Made by a program: the position numbers and the translations under genes. Shown here piece by piece: positions 1 to 10,971 of a stretch of 64,000 bases of DNA. Under the pieces are notes generated by a model. The model was not told the origin of the DNA. It saw only the letters and a list, made by a program, of their open reading frames with translations, and did not search any database. Every line of letters begins with the position of its first letter. Positions within the stretch are counted from its first letter, which is position 1. This DNA is from Ligustrum vulgare. Taxonomy: Eukaryota > Streptophyta > Magnoliopsida > Lamiales > Oleaceae. The DNA lies in contig OY743170.1 of NCBI GenBank assembly GCA_963555705.1, positions 29,959,362 to 30,023,361 on the forward strand, given 5' to 3'.

Positions 1-133
1 TGACATTTTGACATTATTTTGATTTATTTTAAAATTTGACATATAAAAATTGGTGTTTTTAGTTGAGTTATTTGGGTCTTGGAGATAAGTGAACTTGAAA
101 TTGGAAAGTTTGGACCAAATTTTTTAGTTTTGG

Positions 134-180
134 CCATTATTATTATTATTATTATTATTTTATTTTTTTTTATTTACTTT
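134..180. repeat. ATT-rich microsatellite and T tract
   Basis: About eight tandem TTA/ATT triplets are followed by a T-rich run. It is an ordinary low-complexity tract with no gene overlap. Confidence 0.8.
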
Positions 181-196
181 AATTTAATTTTTTTAA

Positions 197-355
197 ATTG
201 GGGATTGGGTGGGGTGGGGTTAATCACTGTCCCCGTCCTCGGTTCAGGGAAACTTTCGCAACCCCATCCCAATATTTGTCGAGAAATCCTGTCCCATTCG
301 TGTTGGGTCAGGTCCCCAATGGGTTCGGGGATTTCCCACCCCGTTGTCATCCCTA
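197..355. repeat. G-rich dispersed plant repeat remnant
   Basis: In an AT-rich setting this block is rich in GGGG and CCCC and contains GGGTGGGGTGGGG, TCCCCGTCCTCGG, CCCCATCCC and CATCCCTA. Plant genomes hold many dispersed copies of a similar GGGGCGGGG...CCATCCCTA repeat, usually inside non-autonomous elements; that link is from memory. Three short open frames cross it, but none resembles a protein. Confidence 0.4.
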
Positions 356-1215
356 TAATCAAGGTAATCCAATAAAAATTTGAATTAGAGACCTTACCTC
401 ATGTCTCGCACCAAAGACACATGTCATACTTGCTCCATTTATTCAATTGGGCTAAGGTAAAAAAAAAAACTCAAGTAAAAGATAGATAATTATAGTAATC
501 AATTAAGAACATATAACACATGCAATGAAGATATAACTATAGAATAATACAAAAAAAATTTCAAACGTGCCTACAAAAGAACTTAAGACTTACTCTAAGT
601 TAATCAAACACAATGCATAAATGACCTCATGAAAAGATCTCACACAATCATCCTATTTCATTTTGTGTAGCTCGTACTTGTAGTACATATTAGACACATT
701 GCCACCTATGCTCGCTAGATTGATTACTACACATATCTAGCTAGTAAGCAAGAATAAATCCCAAGTCTATGAGATGCTCCTCTATCAATAACTTACTTCT
801 CTCAACTGAAGGGAAAAATGGGTCTCTACCTAATAGAAGTGATCTAAACGTCTTTGACACTTCACCTGATCACGATTTTCAAATAGAAGATTTACAGTAG
901 ATTTAGTCACAGTTGTGATCCAAATGTCGCACTCAACCCCCTATACATCTCATCAATGCACCATCAGGCATCTATTTTAACTTCTTTTTTACAATAGAAG
1001 TACTTCAAAACAACACAATTGTTTGAGACAATTCTCCAAACAATCTCCTCTTTATAAAAAAAAACGAGAAAAAAAACCTATCATCTATTTTGTTCACAAT
1101 GCTTGAGAAAAATTGATAAGAATTTGCCATACTTTGATGGTCTGAATTAGAGAATCGAAGAATTAACATACTCCACCGTATAAATATAATAACTTAGAAT
1201 TAATTATTAATAACA
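356..1215. other. spacer with no recognised gene
   Basis: AT-rich sequence with short A runs near 460 and 1060. I see no long open frame, LTR end, tRNA or conserved motif. It may be old transposon debris attached to the Copia fragment on its right. Confidence 0.5.
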
Positions 1216-2103
1216 GATTCTAAGAATTTCGTCGACTTATGTAGAAACACACTTGTTGTTTCTCTTTTGTAATGTACTCTTCGTGGATTTGTAATCTACT
1301 TTCACAATTGTAGCATCTTTCAGAATTTTTTTTCTTGGAAACTCTTCATTTTGGTCCTAACTTTGATCTTTTCTGAATGACCCATTCATGTTCTTGTTGT
1401 TTCTAGAGCTCTAGTCATGCTCCACAATATTAACTTTAGTCACAGCTCGATTGAATCCTTTATTTTCCAAACCTTTGTTGTCTTCCTCAATGTAAAGTTG
1501 AACAATAAGTTCTTCAACTTTCATTTCCTTTCTCTTGTACTTTACGTATCCTTGAAGTCCTTCATTACGAGAGGTAGCTTTTCAATCGTTGTTGCCACTT
1601 GGAAAGTTTCACTCATAACCATCCCCTCAGAGTGAATCATATACAAGATCACTTGAAGTTCTTGATCTTGAGTGACTATAGTTTTGAAGTCCACTATTTT
1701 ATAGTCCAACAAGCGGCCAACAGTAAATTTTTTAGCTCTGACATTTTGGAGTTGTTCAATACATAATTTCGGCATATGAAATCATAATGCTTCTAATGAT
1801 TAACTGCACTGAAAGCTTGAGTGTTTCTTTCACCCTCTTGGAATACCGAAGCATTCAATCAAGAATCTCGTAAGATTCAAGGTGATCAAATAGAATATCA
1901 TCTTCTGCTGCTACCTTTTGAAATTCATCCCATTGACCACGATTAATAGATTAGTTATGGTTGGGGTAGTAGCATGTCCCATGGTTTGATCCATCGATAA
2001 ATTTACACAGTAGCAATGGTTTGGATCACACCTAGACTTGGCACTTGAGCTAAAGTCTCTTTTCCAGTAGCTACAATTCCAATAGTTGAATTAGATGTCA
2101 TTT
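1216..2103 (-). pseudogene. Copia gag polyprotein remnant
   Basis: Read on the minus strand from about 2103, an ATG opens a serine/threonine-rich leader that soon meets a stop. Further down (1542-1775) is an open stretch with the Copia gag motifs FTVGRLLDYKIVDFKT, QELQVILYMIHSEG and FQVATTIEKLPLV. Near 1480-1510 follows EELIVQLYIEEDN, and near 1290 a degenerate zinc knuckle where only CYNC survives. Order and wording match the gag of the Copia element that starts at 10972, so the two are related. Several stops and frame changes make it non-functional. No LTRs of this copy are visible, so its ends are unknown. Confidence 0.75.
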
Positions 2104-2177
2104 TTGAAAGACAAAAGAGATATTAGTTATATGAAAGAGAATTATAATTTTTTTGTATTGTTTTACTAACATGTTTG

Positions 2178-2183
<6 letters not shown>

Positions 2184-2247
<64 letters not shown>
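2184..2247. repeat. (TA)n microsatellite
   Basis: An uninterrupted alternating TA tract of about 32 units lies just upstream of the gag remnant. It is a likely length-polymorphic site and able to form a cruciform. Confidence 0.95.
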
Positions 2248-2248
<1 letters not shown>

Positions 2249-2439
2249 CCAATGTCCAAACATTACCAGCAGATGAATAATCAAATCAATCTTCCAAAGG
2301 GTAAAATCCAAACAAGGTAAAAAGAAACAAAGAGAGAAAATGTAGATTGAGGGCGATGGATTTTACATCAATGGAAAATGGATCCTTTTCTTGATAAAAT
2401 AAATACTACTTCATAATTTTTTTCTCCAGAAAAAAAAAT

Positions 2440-2700
2440 TCAAATGAAGACCTCTATACTAGCTTTCTTTACCATTTTACATATTGGACATGAATCAAGA
2501 AAAGCTTCACAATCTTTGCAAGAGTAGAGATGCCTGCAAGGCAGTATAATTACACACAAATTCCAAATATTACTGCTTCCGCATATCATCGTTCTCGTTC
2601 TTTGTTTCTTCATCCTTTCGTTTGAAAAGGTGTTGAATCTTGGGTTTGTATTTCTTGATAAATAATGCAATATGTTGCTTTCTTTTCTAGTGCAAAGCCA
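2440..2700 (-). pseudogene. C-terminal RING-finger fragment, BOI-type E3 ligase-like
   Basis: The minus-strand frame ends with LPCRHLYSCKDCEAFLDSC, then PICKMVKKASIEVF and a stop. This is the signature of the C-terminal C3HC4 RING of plant BOI/BRG-type ubiquitin ligases (LPCRHL...C..C......CP.C...K.AS..V). The first zinc ligand pair is damaged: where the family has C-x2-C this copy reads T-M-I-C, and the loop to the next Cys is about three residues longer. The frame opens with no ATG and is closed upstream by a TGA near 2710. It could be a last exon, but no upstream exon is visible before the Harbinger element at 2803. I read it as a broken gene or gene fragment. Confidence 0.55.
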
Positions 2701-2799
2701 ATCTCAACCTCTCGTTCTATTTCAATGAAAAACAATACATAAAATTGCTAAAGAAACAAAAGGAAAATGATCAAAAGAAACACTTTGTTAACAGAATTC

Positions 2800-2802
2800 T
2801 TA
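2800..2802. other. TTA target-site duplication, left of the Harbinger element
   Basis: TTA lies immediately before GGCTGCGTTAGAT and is repeated at 9624-9626 after the other end. A 3-bp TWA duplication is the hallmark of PIF/Harbinger insertion. Confidence 0.75.
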
Positions 2803-3655
2803 GGCTGCGTTAGATTCACAGTTTTTCCAGGGAAAATGATATTTTCCAACCAATTTTCCATCTTTAGTGATGTTTGATTGGCAAAATTTTCTATGGAAAC
2901 CATTTCTCTTTTTCAGCTCACGTGATGGATTTTCCTTCAAAACCGAGAACTCCTTTTCTTGGCCAGGTAGGTGATTTTATTTTCTTGGCAAAATCTCACT
3001 CTCTGAAAACCGTCCTTGTCTCTCTCGAAACCACATAAATGTCTGACTGTGGTTCCAAGCAAAATCAAACAGGTATCAGGCGAGCTAGACGACGGGACTA
3101 CGGACTGAAGAAGACAACGCAGTAATCGGTACACCCTTTTGCCTCATTGTGAATATATATATTTTTTCAACATCACTGCCTGCATCGTTCTTATGTGCTG
3201 TTGTTGATGAATTTTTTTGGGGGCTTTAGTGTGGGAGTTGTGAAAGTTTCAATGTGATATCTGGGTTTGGTATCTTGAAGCAAAATAAAGATTTTTATAT
3301 AACCACTCTCAGAATTCCGAAACAGGAATCAAAATAAGATTTTCCTTCATCTATCAAATTCTGCAGTCCACTTCATCCATTAATTTTTCTTACCTTTTTG
3401 TATGATTTTCCTGCTGCACCGTGTTGCTGGTAGTTAAAATTCTGGAATTTGAACATGAATACTTGTTTTTGCTTGATTGGATCATAGAATTTTCAATATG
3501 GGTTGTTGTATCATGTATAGTTGCTTCATTGGAAAAGGCTTATGCATATGTTAGATGCATATTTAAATGAATGAGGTCTATATTTTTCTATTGATTGTTA
3601 CTTGAAGTTGCAGCAGAAGAAAAATCACCTCATGTATGGATTCTTTACTGCTAGG

Positions 3656-4801
3656 CAGGGCCTGCCCTGGCATGAGGCCACCAAGGCTAGCACCTTGGGC
3701 CTCCCGATTTTGGGAGTCTCCAAATATATTTTATTTTTATTTTTTGCCCATTCAACCGTCCACAATCCACCAATTGGGATATGCTGATGCACCAATATTT
3801 TTGATAAGTTGAAGTACTGCTTTGCATGATTTAGGTTCGTACATAGATAAAGTTGTTCCTGTGAATATATGTATGTATGTATAATGTATTTGTCTAACCA
3901 TTATATATATATATAATGTGTGTATTATGTATATATATCTGTATGAGAGGCTAGGGTATGCAAGTAATACTGTGAAGAGATAGATATATAAAAGTTATAC
4001 AAAAAACTAGTTTTGATGTAGGACGAGGCAAATGATGTTTCCAATCCGTGATTAAGGGTATTTTGGTCATTTGTTGCGAATATATCAAAATTGGCTGAAA
4101 TTTGGCAGGTTGATTGGAAACGGCCAGAAAAATTGGACTCGAGGCACCCGAGATATCGGGATTTTAGCCAAATTCCTTCGTTTAAGTAGTCAAATCATTA
4201 TTTTTAGTATTTTCCATCTTAATTTTGCACTATTTTTGGAACCTTTTGATATTTTCCCGTTTCATATATCTTTGTAATGCCTATATTAAGGCTTTTAGCA
4301 ACTTTTAGAATTATTAACGAATATTATTGCTTGATTTTCCCGTCAATTGTTTGTAATTCGCGTCTTGTAGAACGATATCTACAACCATTCATCCATCGAA
4401 ACGATATTCGATTCATTTTTCCACCTTCCCTGAGTCAAGTTTACAATAAATTTTGTGAAAGAAACATATAGTTGACTCATGACTGACTTATTCTTTTATT
4501 TTTGTTGGGAATTTGCTTATTTTTAGTAAAGCTTATCAATAATTTAGATAGATTAGTAATTTAGTCACCTGTGTATCTAATCTTAATGTAATATATTCTT
4601 TGCAACGCTTATGTTCCTTATAAGTTTTCCTGCTTCCAAACCTGCTATATTCACTATCTCTATGCTTTTGTACATGAATTATGTTGCCTTCCTGCTGGGA
4701 CCATGAGCCCTCTAATTGTAGCCAGAACTACCAAATTACTGTTATTTAAGGGCCTCAAATAATTAGTTGCCTTTGGCCTTGTATTCTGAAGGCCGGCCTT
4801 G
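3656..4801. mobile_element. non-autonomous hAT-like element nested in the Harbinger
   Basis: The left end reads CAGGGCCTGCCCT and the right end is the complement of CAAGGCCGGCCTT, 10 of 13 bases matching as an inverted repeat. The flanks are CTGCTAGG (3648-3655) and CTGTTAGG (4802-4809), an 8-bp duplication with one mismatch, which is the hAT length. CAGGGCC-type ends are common in plant hAT elements. The interior (about 1.15 kb) holds no transposase; short open frames at 4071-4471 resemble nothing known. A TA-rich patch lies near 3903-3935. It would have needed a transposase in trans. Confidence 0.72.
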
Positions 4802-5606
4802 CTGTTAGGTGCATAGTTTGGTTATAATTACTATACTAAGATCTATATTTTGTATCAAATATTTGGCAATATACACCACTTTTTCTGATATGTAGGACAG
4901 AGGAGTTAGAAGGGAAAGTTTAAAAGTTATGTAAACGAGAATGTATAATGTCTTATTTTTGGCATGTATTTGAAGATTTTGATTGTTGAAGTAAAAGTTT
5001 TAAAGTTCATCAAGTAAGTAGGAATATCTTCAGAACGAGAATGGGGCTACTCTCTAAATAATTGTAATTCAATATTTTTTTTGTATTGTTTTCAAGAATC
5101 CGTCATGATATTTTTACCCTGGTTATATTTGGAATTGATTTTTGGCTTCATTAGTCTTTGGCAAATGAAAATTATCCGCAATGTCTCCTATTAATTTACA
5201 GTCATTCCTGTTTATTTATACATGTTGCATTATCTACCGCTTGAATTTTATATTGGTGATTCAACATTTGACCAAGGAAAATTACACCTACTCATTTGTG
5301 ATGGAGATTATTTTGTGGATTATCTTGGTGAGCAAAATCTTATCTTTTGGGGTCTTTTATATCAAAATTGATCTTTCAGCATTTCTAGACTTATGACTCA
5401 CTTTTTAAAGGAAGCGGCGATTGAAATTGAACAAATTACTTTACTATATACAAGAGGAATCCTTCTTCCCCTAAAACCAGCGAACTAGCTAGTATTATAT
5501 ACCTATATGTGCTAATTTGTCTATGTTTTCTTTAAGTATTTGATATTACTTGGTAGTGAGTGCCATGTATACACAGAGGAGGTAACGTTGGCGCCAATTA
5601 CAACGC

Positions 5607-6967
5607 TTGGGCTTATTTTGGACTACAGTAATCCAAGCAATTGTGATTTCCTTCGGTATTAGACGTCGTGTCCAACATATCCCTAGGGCTCCTCATAGAA
5701 ATTGGGATATTGAGAGAGAAATGACACTTACACGAATGTTTGGTACAAGCGACAGAATATGCCTTGACCTTCTTAGGATGAAAATAGGTCCATTTCAAAG
5801 ATTATGTGCTCGTCTACGAACCTCCAGATTGGTTGATAGTAGATCAGTCTGAGTGGAGGAACAAGTGGCTATTTTCCTCAACACTGTCGGGCACGACCAA
5901 CGTAATCGCGCTGAAAGTTTTACTTTCTTCAGATCTGGACATACAGTGAGCTATTACTTCCATAGAGTATTGCATGCTTGTCTAGGACTTTATAGAGAAG
6001 TCGTGACCAACGCCACTATCAATAATTCACCATATGAGAAGGATAATGTGAAGCAATGTACTCGTATTTACAGGTTCAGTGTTCATAGATACTTCATTAT
6101 ATGTTATAGAAGCTACATATATATAAAAAATAGTACTTAATACACTTTGCCTTTTTTATTTTAGGATGCTGTAGGGGCAATAGACGGTACACATATTGCT
6201 GCAAATGTCCCTGTAGAGGAACAAGCTATTTACCGCAATAGGAAGCAAGTAATTTCTCAAAACATGTTGGTGGCCTGCACATTTGATATGAAATTTACAT
6301 ATGTGCTTACCGGTTGGGAGGGATCCGCACACGATGGTCGCTTATTAAGAAGCGCAATTCTACTTGAAGGACATAAGTTAACAATTCCTATGGGTGAGCT
6401 TTTTATTAACATGCATAGCATTTTGATGATGTATTTTAATTGAAATTCACAAGTGCGTAAATTAATCATTTCATAGGTAAATTATACCTTGACGACACTG
6501 GATTTCCTTTGGTTTCGGGATTTCTTTCACCTTATCGTCGAAGCCGTTACCATCGTAGGGATATCGAGGGTCAGCGCCCAGAAAATAGTAAGGAACTCTT
6601 CAATTTTCGGCATTCATCTATACGCAATGTGATCGAGAGAACAATAGGTCTGCTTAAGAAAAGATTTGCTTATTTGAGGCATCAACCATTTCACAACATT
6701 AGCACACAATCAAAGATAGTCCTCGCTTCTTGTTCTATTCACAACTTCCTAAGGATTGATGATGCAGAGGATGTCTGCGAGGAGGACACGGATAGCAGCG
6801 ACGATGAGGTTAACCCTACTCCAGTTGATGTCCCTAAAGAAGCGACTCCAAATGCTCATATATCCTTCACTGCTGAAGCAGTGTGGTCAAATAATAGGGA
6901 TGGAATTGCACAATCAATGTGGGCTAATCATAATCCTAATGCCAATGCTGACATTGATTTCGATTAA
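5607..6967 (+). pseudogene. PIF/Harbinger DDE transposase (HARBI1-like)
   Basis: Three coding blocks can be read. Block 1 (5607-about 6076) has the N-terminal helical region (PFQRLCARLRTSRLVDSRSV, stop, VEEQVAIFLNTVGHDQRNR). Block 2 (6165-6393, after a TTTTAG acceptor, before a GTGAGC donor) has GAIDGTHIAA and GWEGSAHDGRLL. Block 3 (6477-6967, after CATAG) has KLYLDDTGFPL, PYRRSRYH and NVIERTIGLLKKRF. The acidic triad of DDE_Tnp_4 is visible: D in GAIDGTH, D in SAHDGR, E in VIERTIG. Splice phases agree across 6393/6477. A TGA at 5850-5852 interrupts the N-terminal block, so the copy is inactive unless that stop is bypassed. The first usable ATG is near 5721. It would cut and join the element at TTA sites together with the Myb-like partner. 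Confidence 0.8.
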
Positions 6968-7336
6968 TCATTATGTTAAATTTCCTGTACCTGAATATTA
7001 TGTAATACAACAAGCATTGTTGATTGTATTTTAATTATGAAGACATTGCATCTGTGTAATCACTTGCAACAGTAAGATAGACGCTAATGTCATGCTATTA
7101 TTTCAGTTTGTTTTTATTTATGACTGCGATTGTTGATTTCCTTTGGTATTACTGATAATATACTTATATTCATCAATGGATGTAACGCTTCTGATTTGAA
7201 TTTCTCTTTGTTAGATAGTACAGATAATTGATGGTACATCAGCGACAAAGCTAAGCAATCCCATCGCGAGTACCAAGACCAACTAATGCTTCAAACACGG
7301 AGGACATAGATACGATCACTACCCAGGTTGATCCTA

Positions 7337-8416
7337 ATACTAAGACTCGACATGTACGTTGGAATGATGAAATGGATGGAATTATTATTAATGCACTAGT
7401 CCATCAAGTGTTGTCTGGCCACAAAAGAAGTGACAACGGGTTCACCTCATTTCAAGTATCAAAAGCAAGTGAAAGCGTAACAAAGGGGTGCGGAGTGGTC
7501 GTGTCAGAAAAGAATGTAAGGGCACGATTGAAGACTTTGAAGAGGGAATATGCCAAAATTAGCCAACTATTAAGTATTAGTGACTTTGGATGGGATGCTG
7601 AAACTGGACGGATCACTGCCGATTCACTAGCTTGGGATGAGCTTGTAAAGGTATGATTCTCATCGATAATATTTTAGCTAGTCAGTCCAATGATTTCTTA
7701 CACTGTATTGTGCACGAATATGAGCTATTTTCTATATTTTGGTAGGGAAAACCTGAGTTTGGAAAGTGGAAGACCAAACTGTGTCGTCATTATGATGAAA
7801 TGGAGGCTATTTTTGGAAATGACACGTCTACAGGAGATCGGGCTGTATCGGGCTTTGATAATTTCTCCCCGATTCAAGGTAATTGTCTTTTATTAATAAA
7901 AGATATTCATATTGCAATATACTAGCAATAATCTAATTTGTATTCTGTTTAATACTAGTTGAAGAAAGTGTTAACGAGTTTGACACTCTAAATGAGGACA
8001 CTGATCCAAGCCCAATTCCCTCAAGTAAATGAAAAGCAGAAGAAGGGACCACCAAAGTTCGGCGTAAACGCATACAACCTTTTGATGAACTTCATGGTTC
8101 CTTATCGACCATAGCTGAGTCATCGAAATCAATTGCTCAAGCTTTACAAATGCAAGCAGCAGTAGATACACTGAATCACGTCAACTAGCAGTTGATTACC
8201 AAAAAGCTGGAAGCCGTGGATCTCGACTTGGTTGACATCATGAAAGTCATGAAAGCTTTTCAATCAGACGGTGATCTGGCAAAGGTATTTATGAGCTTAA
8301 CTAATGCAACAATCATGCGTGCTTTGATGTATGAGCAGCTTGGTCGTGATCCTCCTCCATTACCCTTGATTAAACATTATGAGTGGCGTAAATATGTAAT
8401 AACTAGTATGTTTTAG
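7337..8416 (+). pseudogene. Harbinger Myb/SANT-like second protein
   Basis: Exon 1 (to 7650) reads VRWNDEMDGIIINALVHQVL, RARLKTLKREYAKISQLLS and SLAWDELVK. Exon 2 (7746-7879) reads GKPEFGKWKTKLCRHYDEME. Exon 3 (from 7959) reads EESVNEFDTLNEDTDPSPIP. All junctions are GT-AG. This order (W-D..M...L...V, then the trihelix-like L..L...Y..I..LL...GF.WD) matches the Myb_DNA-bind_3 protein that plant PIF/Harbinger elements encode beside the transposase. That protein is thought to bring the transposase to DNA and the nucleus. In-frame stops at 8028-8030 and 8186-8188 break exon 3, after which the frame continues with a helical C terminus (VDIMKVMKAFQSDGDLAKVF) to 8416. The start codon is unclear; an in-frame ATG is at 7372 but the domain begins upstream. 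Confidence 0.72.
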
Positions 8417-8794
8417 GTGACTTTTGACATATGGCATACTTGTTTTTTGTCAAATATGTCCGCTACAAAAATGGTGTCCGTCTAACTCAGGTTCAGGTCG
8501 GATTTGTAACTAGTATGTTTCCTTTTGTTGTCGTATACGTTTACCATCTTTTATGTTGCATGTGGTGGAAAAACGCTGTCCTCATGTCTTACGTATGGGT
8601 TTGATCCTGTTTGTAATGAAAACAATGGAGGCCACCTTATTTGTAATTTGAATCCTTTATCTTCACATTTGTCATGTTTATTGTTTTGGTCTTTATATAG
8701 GTTAGACTAGGTTCAAGACGAAATTTCATAAGTTGGGCCCGTAAAAAGTAGAAAAGAAATAAAAAACGAATCTAAAATTGCGGAAATTAGCCGA

Positions 8795-8895
8795 ACCGCG
8801 GTCCCACCACGATTTGCAAACCACGGTTGGATCGCGGCATATAGGGTTACGTGAAACCGCGGTTTGCAAACTGCGGTCGGACTGCGGTTCGCCAG
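8795..8895. repeat. cluster of CG-centred palindromes (CCGCGG type)
   Basis: ACCGCGGT at 8795-8802 and AAACCGCGGTTT at 8855-8866 are perfect palindromes. TTTGCAAAC followed by an imperfect CGGT copy occurs at about 8814 and again 49 bp later at 8863. The block lies in the noncoding 3' part of the Harbinger, after the Myb-like gene. Confidence 0.7.
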
Positions 8896-9638
8896 TTTTT
8901 GTAATTTTTCTTTTCAGTCCTTGTGTAATTGCATGTGTCGTCCTTCAAGCTTCTGACTTCTTCGATTCAGTCCTCATACTTTGACTTCGATCTCAATGGA
9001 GTCCTCCCAGAATTGCAACTCAGGTCCTCCATTTTTCTGCCATTAACAAATTGGTTCCCATACATTCATATTTTGTAGTCTTTTAGTCCTTTTTTTCCTC
9101 ATTTTGTGCCCAAGCCCATTTCAATCCCCATTATTCCTGTAACAATTAAAATAAACTCACAAATTAGCAATATCATATTCTAAAACACTCACCTTCGTGC
9201 AAATTTAAGCATAGAAATCAGTGCAAAATCGCACTTATCATTTATCAAATGTGTTGGAACATTTTCTTATGTGTACATTTGAAAAAGTGCTGGGTTTTAT
9301 AAAATTAATGGTTGAAAAGTGAATAATATCAGTTTAAAAATTACGAATAGTTATTTTCCCCAAATTTTTCCATGGAATTTGTGATAATTTCTTGGGAAAA
9401 TAATGACTATCAAACAACAGAACTTGGAAAAGTTACAATTTCCATGGAAAATGAACACAATCAAACATAATTACTTGGAAAATTACAACAATTTCTAGGT
9501 AGAAAATAATCCAATCAAACGCACTTAATTAAAAATTGCCAGGAAAACAAGTTCTCTTCAATTCAATTCCCAGGAATTCATTTTCTTTCCACCCAAATTC
9601 CACCCAGGCTATCAAACACAGCCTTAGAGTCGAAGAAA

Positions 9639-9780
9639 CCAAGATTGAAAACAAGATCACCATGAGAAACATGATGATGTCATGCTCTTTCCAAAACACG
9701 TAAATTACCCTGATACCTAATTGGATCCCAATATTGACAATGAAAGTAATGACAAGAATCCCCAATCCCACAACATTCAT
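9639..9780 (-). CDS. possible exon of a membrane protein, unrecognised
   Basis: A minus-strand ATG at 9778-9780 opens a strongly hydrophobic frame: MNVVGLGILVITFIVNIGIQ and then IRVIYVFWKEHDIIMFLMV and ILFSILVSS. Two membrane segments are separated by a short charged loop. The frame runs leftward straight into the Harbinger right end (9624), where it becomes element sequence. The other side of the insertion (below 2800) gives no clear continuation. The wording resembles plant-specific multi-pass membrane proteins from memory only. It may be an exon cut by the transposon or a chance frame. Confidence 0.3.
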
Positions 9781-10015
9781 TAGCAGTTCTTATTGCCATT
9801 TGATGAAGTTAATCCCTGATATCGACAAGAACAAAGTCTTATTGCCATTAAATTAAAGGTTTTTGCCACTCTGTTTGATGCATTACTATATTAGAAAACT
9901 CAAAGCAATTAGATCCGTGATTCTTTTGGTCCACCCTAAACCCCCCTTCAAAAGACCTCTTCCCTAGTTCAGGATGGTGAACATAACAAAGGTATCCACT
10001 AAAATTCACAAACAT
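9781..10015. other. spacer between the Harbinger and Copia elements
   Basis: Unique-looking sequence with short minus-strand frames. A phrase near 9965-9980 (CTAGTTCAGGATGGTG) recurs with one change near 51876, suggesting a shared old repeat. No gene is supported. Confidence 0.4.
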
Positions 10016-10020
10016 ATAAC

Positions 10021-10840
10021 TATTGGATATTGGTTTAATAAATCGATAAATCAAGAAATTGATTAAGTATTGAAAACCGACTAAAGCGACTACGTGTCGA
10101 CTTCGGCCAAATACTCAAACTCGGCTCAATCCATTTAGGCAAATTAGTTTGCCACTTTGCCACTTTGGGGCGCACAAACGGGGATCGACCTGCCCGGTCA
10201 GGTCGTAGGGGTCGAGGGGGCAATGCCCCCCCATGGGGGCTTGGGGGCAACGCCCCCGAAAGAGAATTTAGATTTCTCTGCATGCATTAAAGCGTATATT
10301 TGGAGTTCCGATGAATGAGAAATTACGGAAAAAGACAAAAATATGGCCAAATTTTGCCCATGCGATCGCAAGGTTTTAAAACAGTGCGATCGCTCATCAA
10401 AAGAATCAAATTTCTGTTTGGTGTAAAGGCGTGCGGCCGCATGGCTTAATAAACATGCAGTCGTACGGTTGTCCGAGAAAATGTGTCGTTTTTAAGAGTT
10501 GCAAATTTTGGAAATGTTGCATGGTTTGGCTCCCACCACTTCATCCACAACCTTTCATGGTCTATAAAATAGACCCTTGGAGTGTCCCTAAATCACACCA
10601 ATGATATGCAATATCACTCTCACTCTCTTCTCTCTTCCTAAATCAAATTCTTGCATATTTGTTGCATTATTTGATCTTTCCTTGTTCATTTCATTTTCCA
10701 TAATCCGCTGGCACCTTTGCGGGGCAAATTCAACTTAAGGACAAAGATTCCAACTCTTGCCTCGACTTTGTCCATTCCTTCTTTCTTCGGACGGAGTTCA
10801 TATAATTCCTTGGCGTCACTATATACAAAATATCCCAACA
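10021..10840 (+). repeat. Copia 5' LTR
   Basis: It begins TATTGGATATTGG (the 3' copy begins TGTTGGATATTGG, so the first G has mutated) and ends AATATCCCAACA. It lacks about 0.1 kb that the 3' LTR has, including a stretch with a repeated TTTTGGAGTAC. It contains GCGATCGC twice (10362-10369, 10386-10393) and GCGGCCGC (10433-10440). A proline-rich antisense open frame near 10150-10280 is fortuitous. CTATAAAATAG near 10561-10571 is a plausible TATA box. Confidence 0.88.
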
Positions 10841-10971
10841 ATCTTAAGTCGAATTTCCATATATATTTTGTTGAAGTGACATACTTGTTGGTTAAACTTG
10901 TTAAGTTTAACATCATCTACTCTTCTATTTCTATTTTGATTTGGTTGATCTTCTGTTTTACGTAAGCAGAA

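Larger units (their letters stand above)
2803..9623 (+). mobile_element. PIF/Harbinger DNA transposon, near full length
   Basis: The ends are inverted repeats: GGCTGCGTTAGAT at 2803-2815 and the complement of GGCTGTGTTTGAT at 9611-9623 (11 of 13 match), flanked on both sides by TTA. Between them lie the two genes expected of an autonomous PIF/Harbinger element, both on the + strand: a DDE transposase (5607-6967) and a Myb/SANT-like protein (about 7337-8416). Both carry in-frame stops, so this copy is probably dead. The subterminal regions repeat motifs like GTTTGATTGG and TTTTCCATGGAAA. A hAT-like element (3656-4801) has inserted in the left part. A second candidate right end lies near 9523 and is discussed in the findings. 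Confidence 0.8.

Noticed and set aside
2937..3134. minus-strand 65-residue frame with several Cys
   Set aside because: It lies in the Harbinger left noncoding region and matches no known small Cys-rich protein.
8525..8984. short open frames after the Myb-like gene
   Set aside because: Noncoding end of the Harbinger element; composition driven by the CCGCGG dyads and T-rich tracts.
10035..10283. minus-strand proline-rich frame (also at 40287-40547)
   Set aside because: It lies wholly inside the Copia LTR and recurs in the other LTR; composition explains it.
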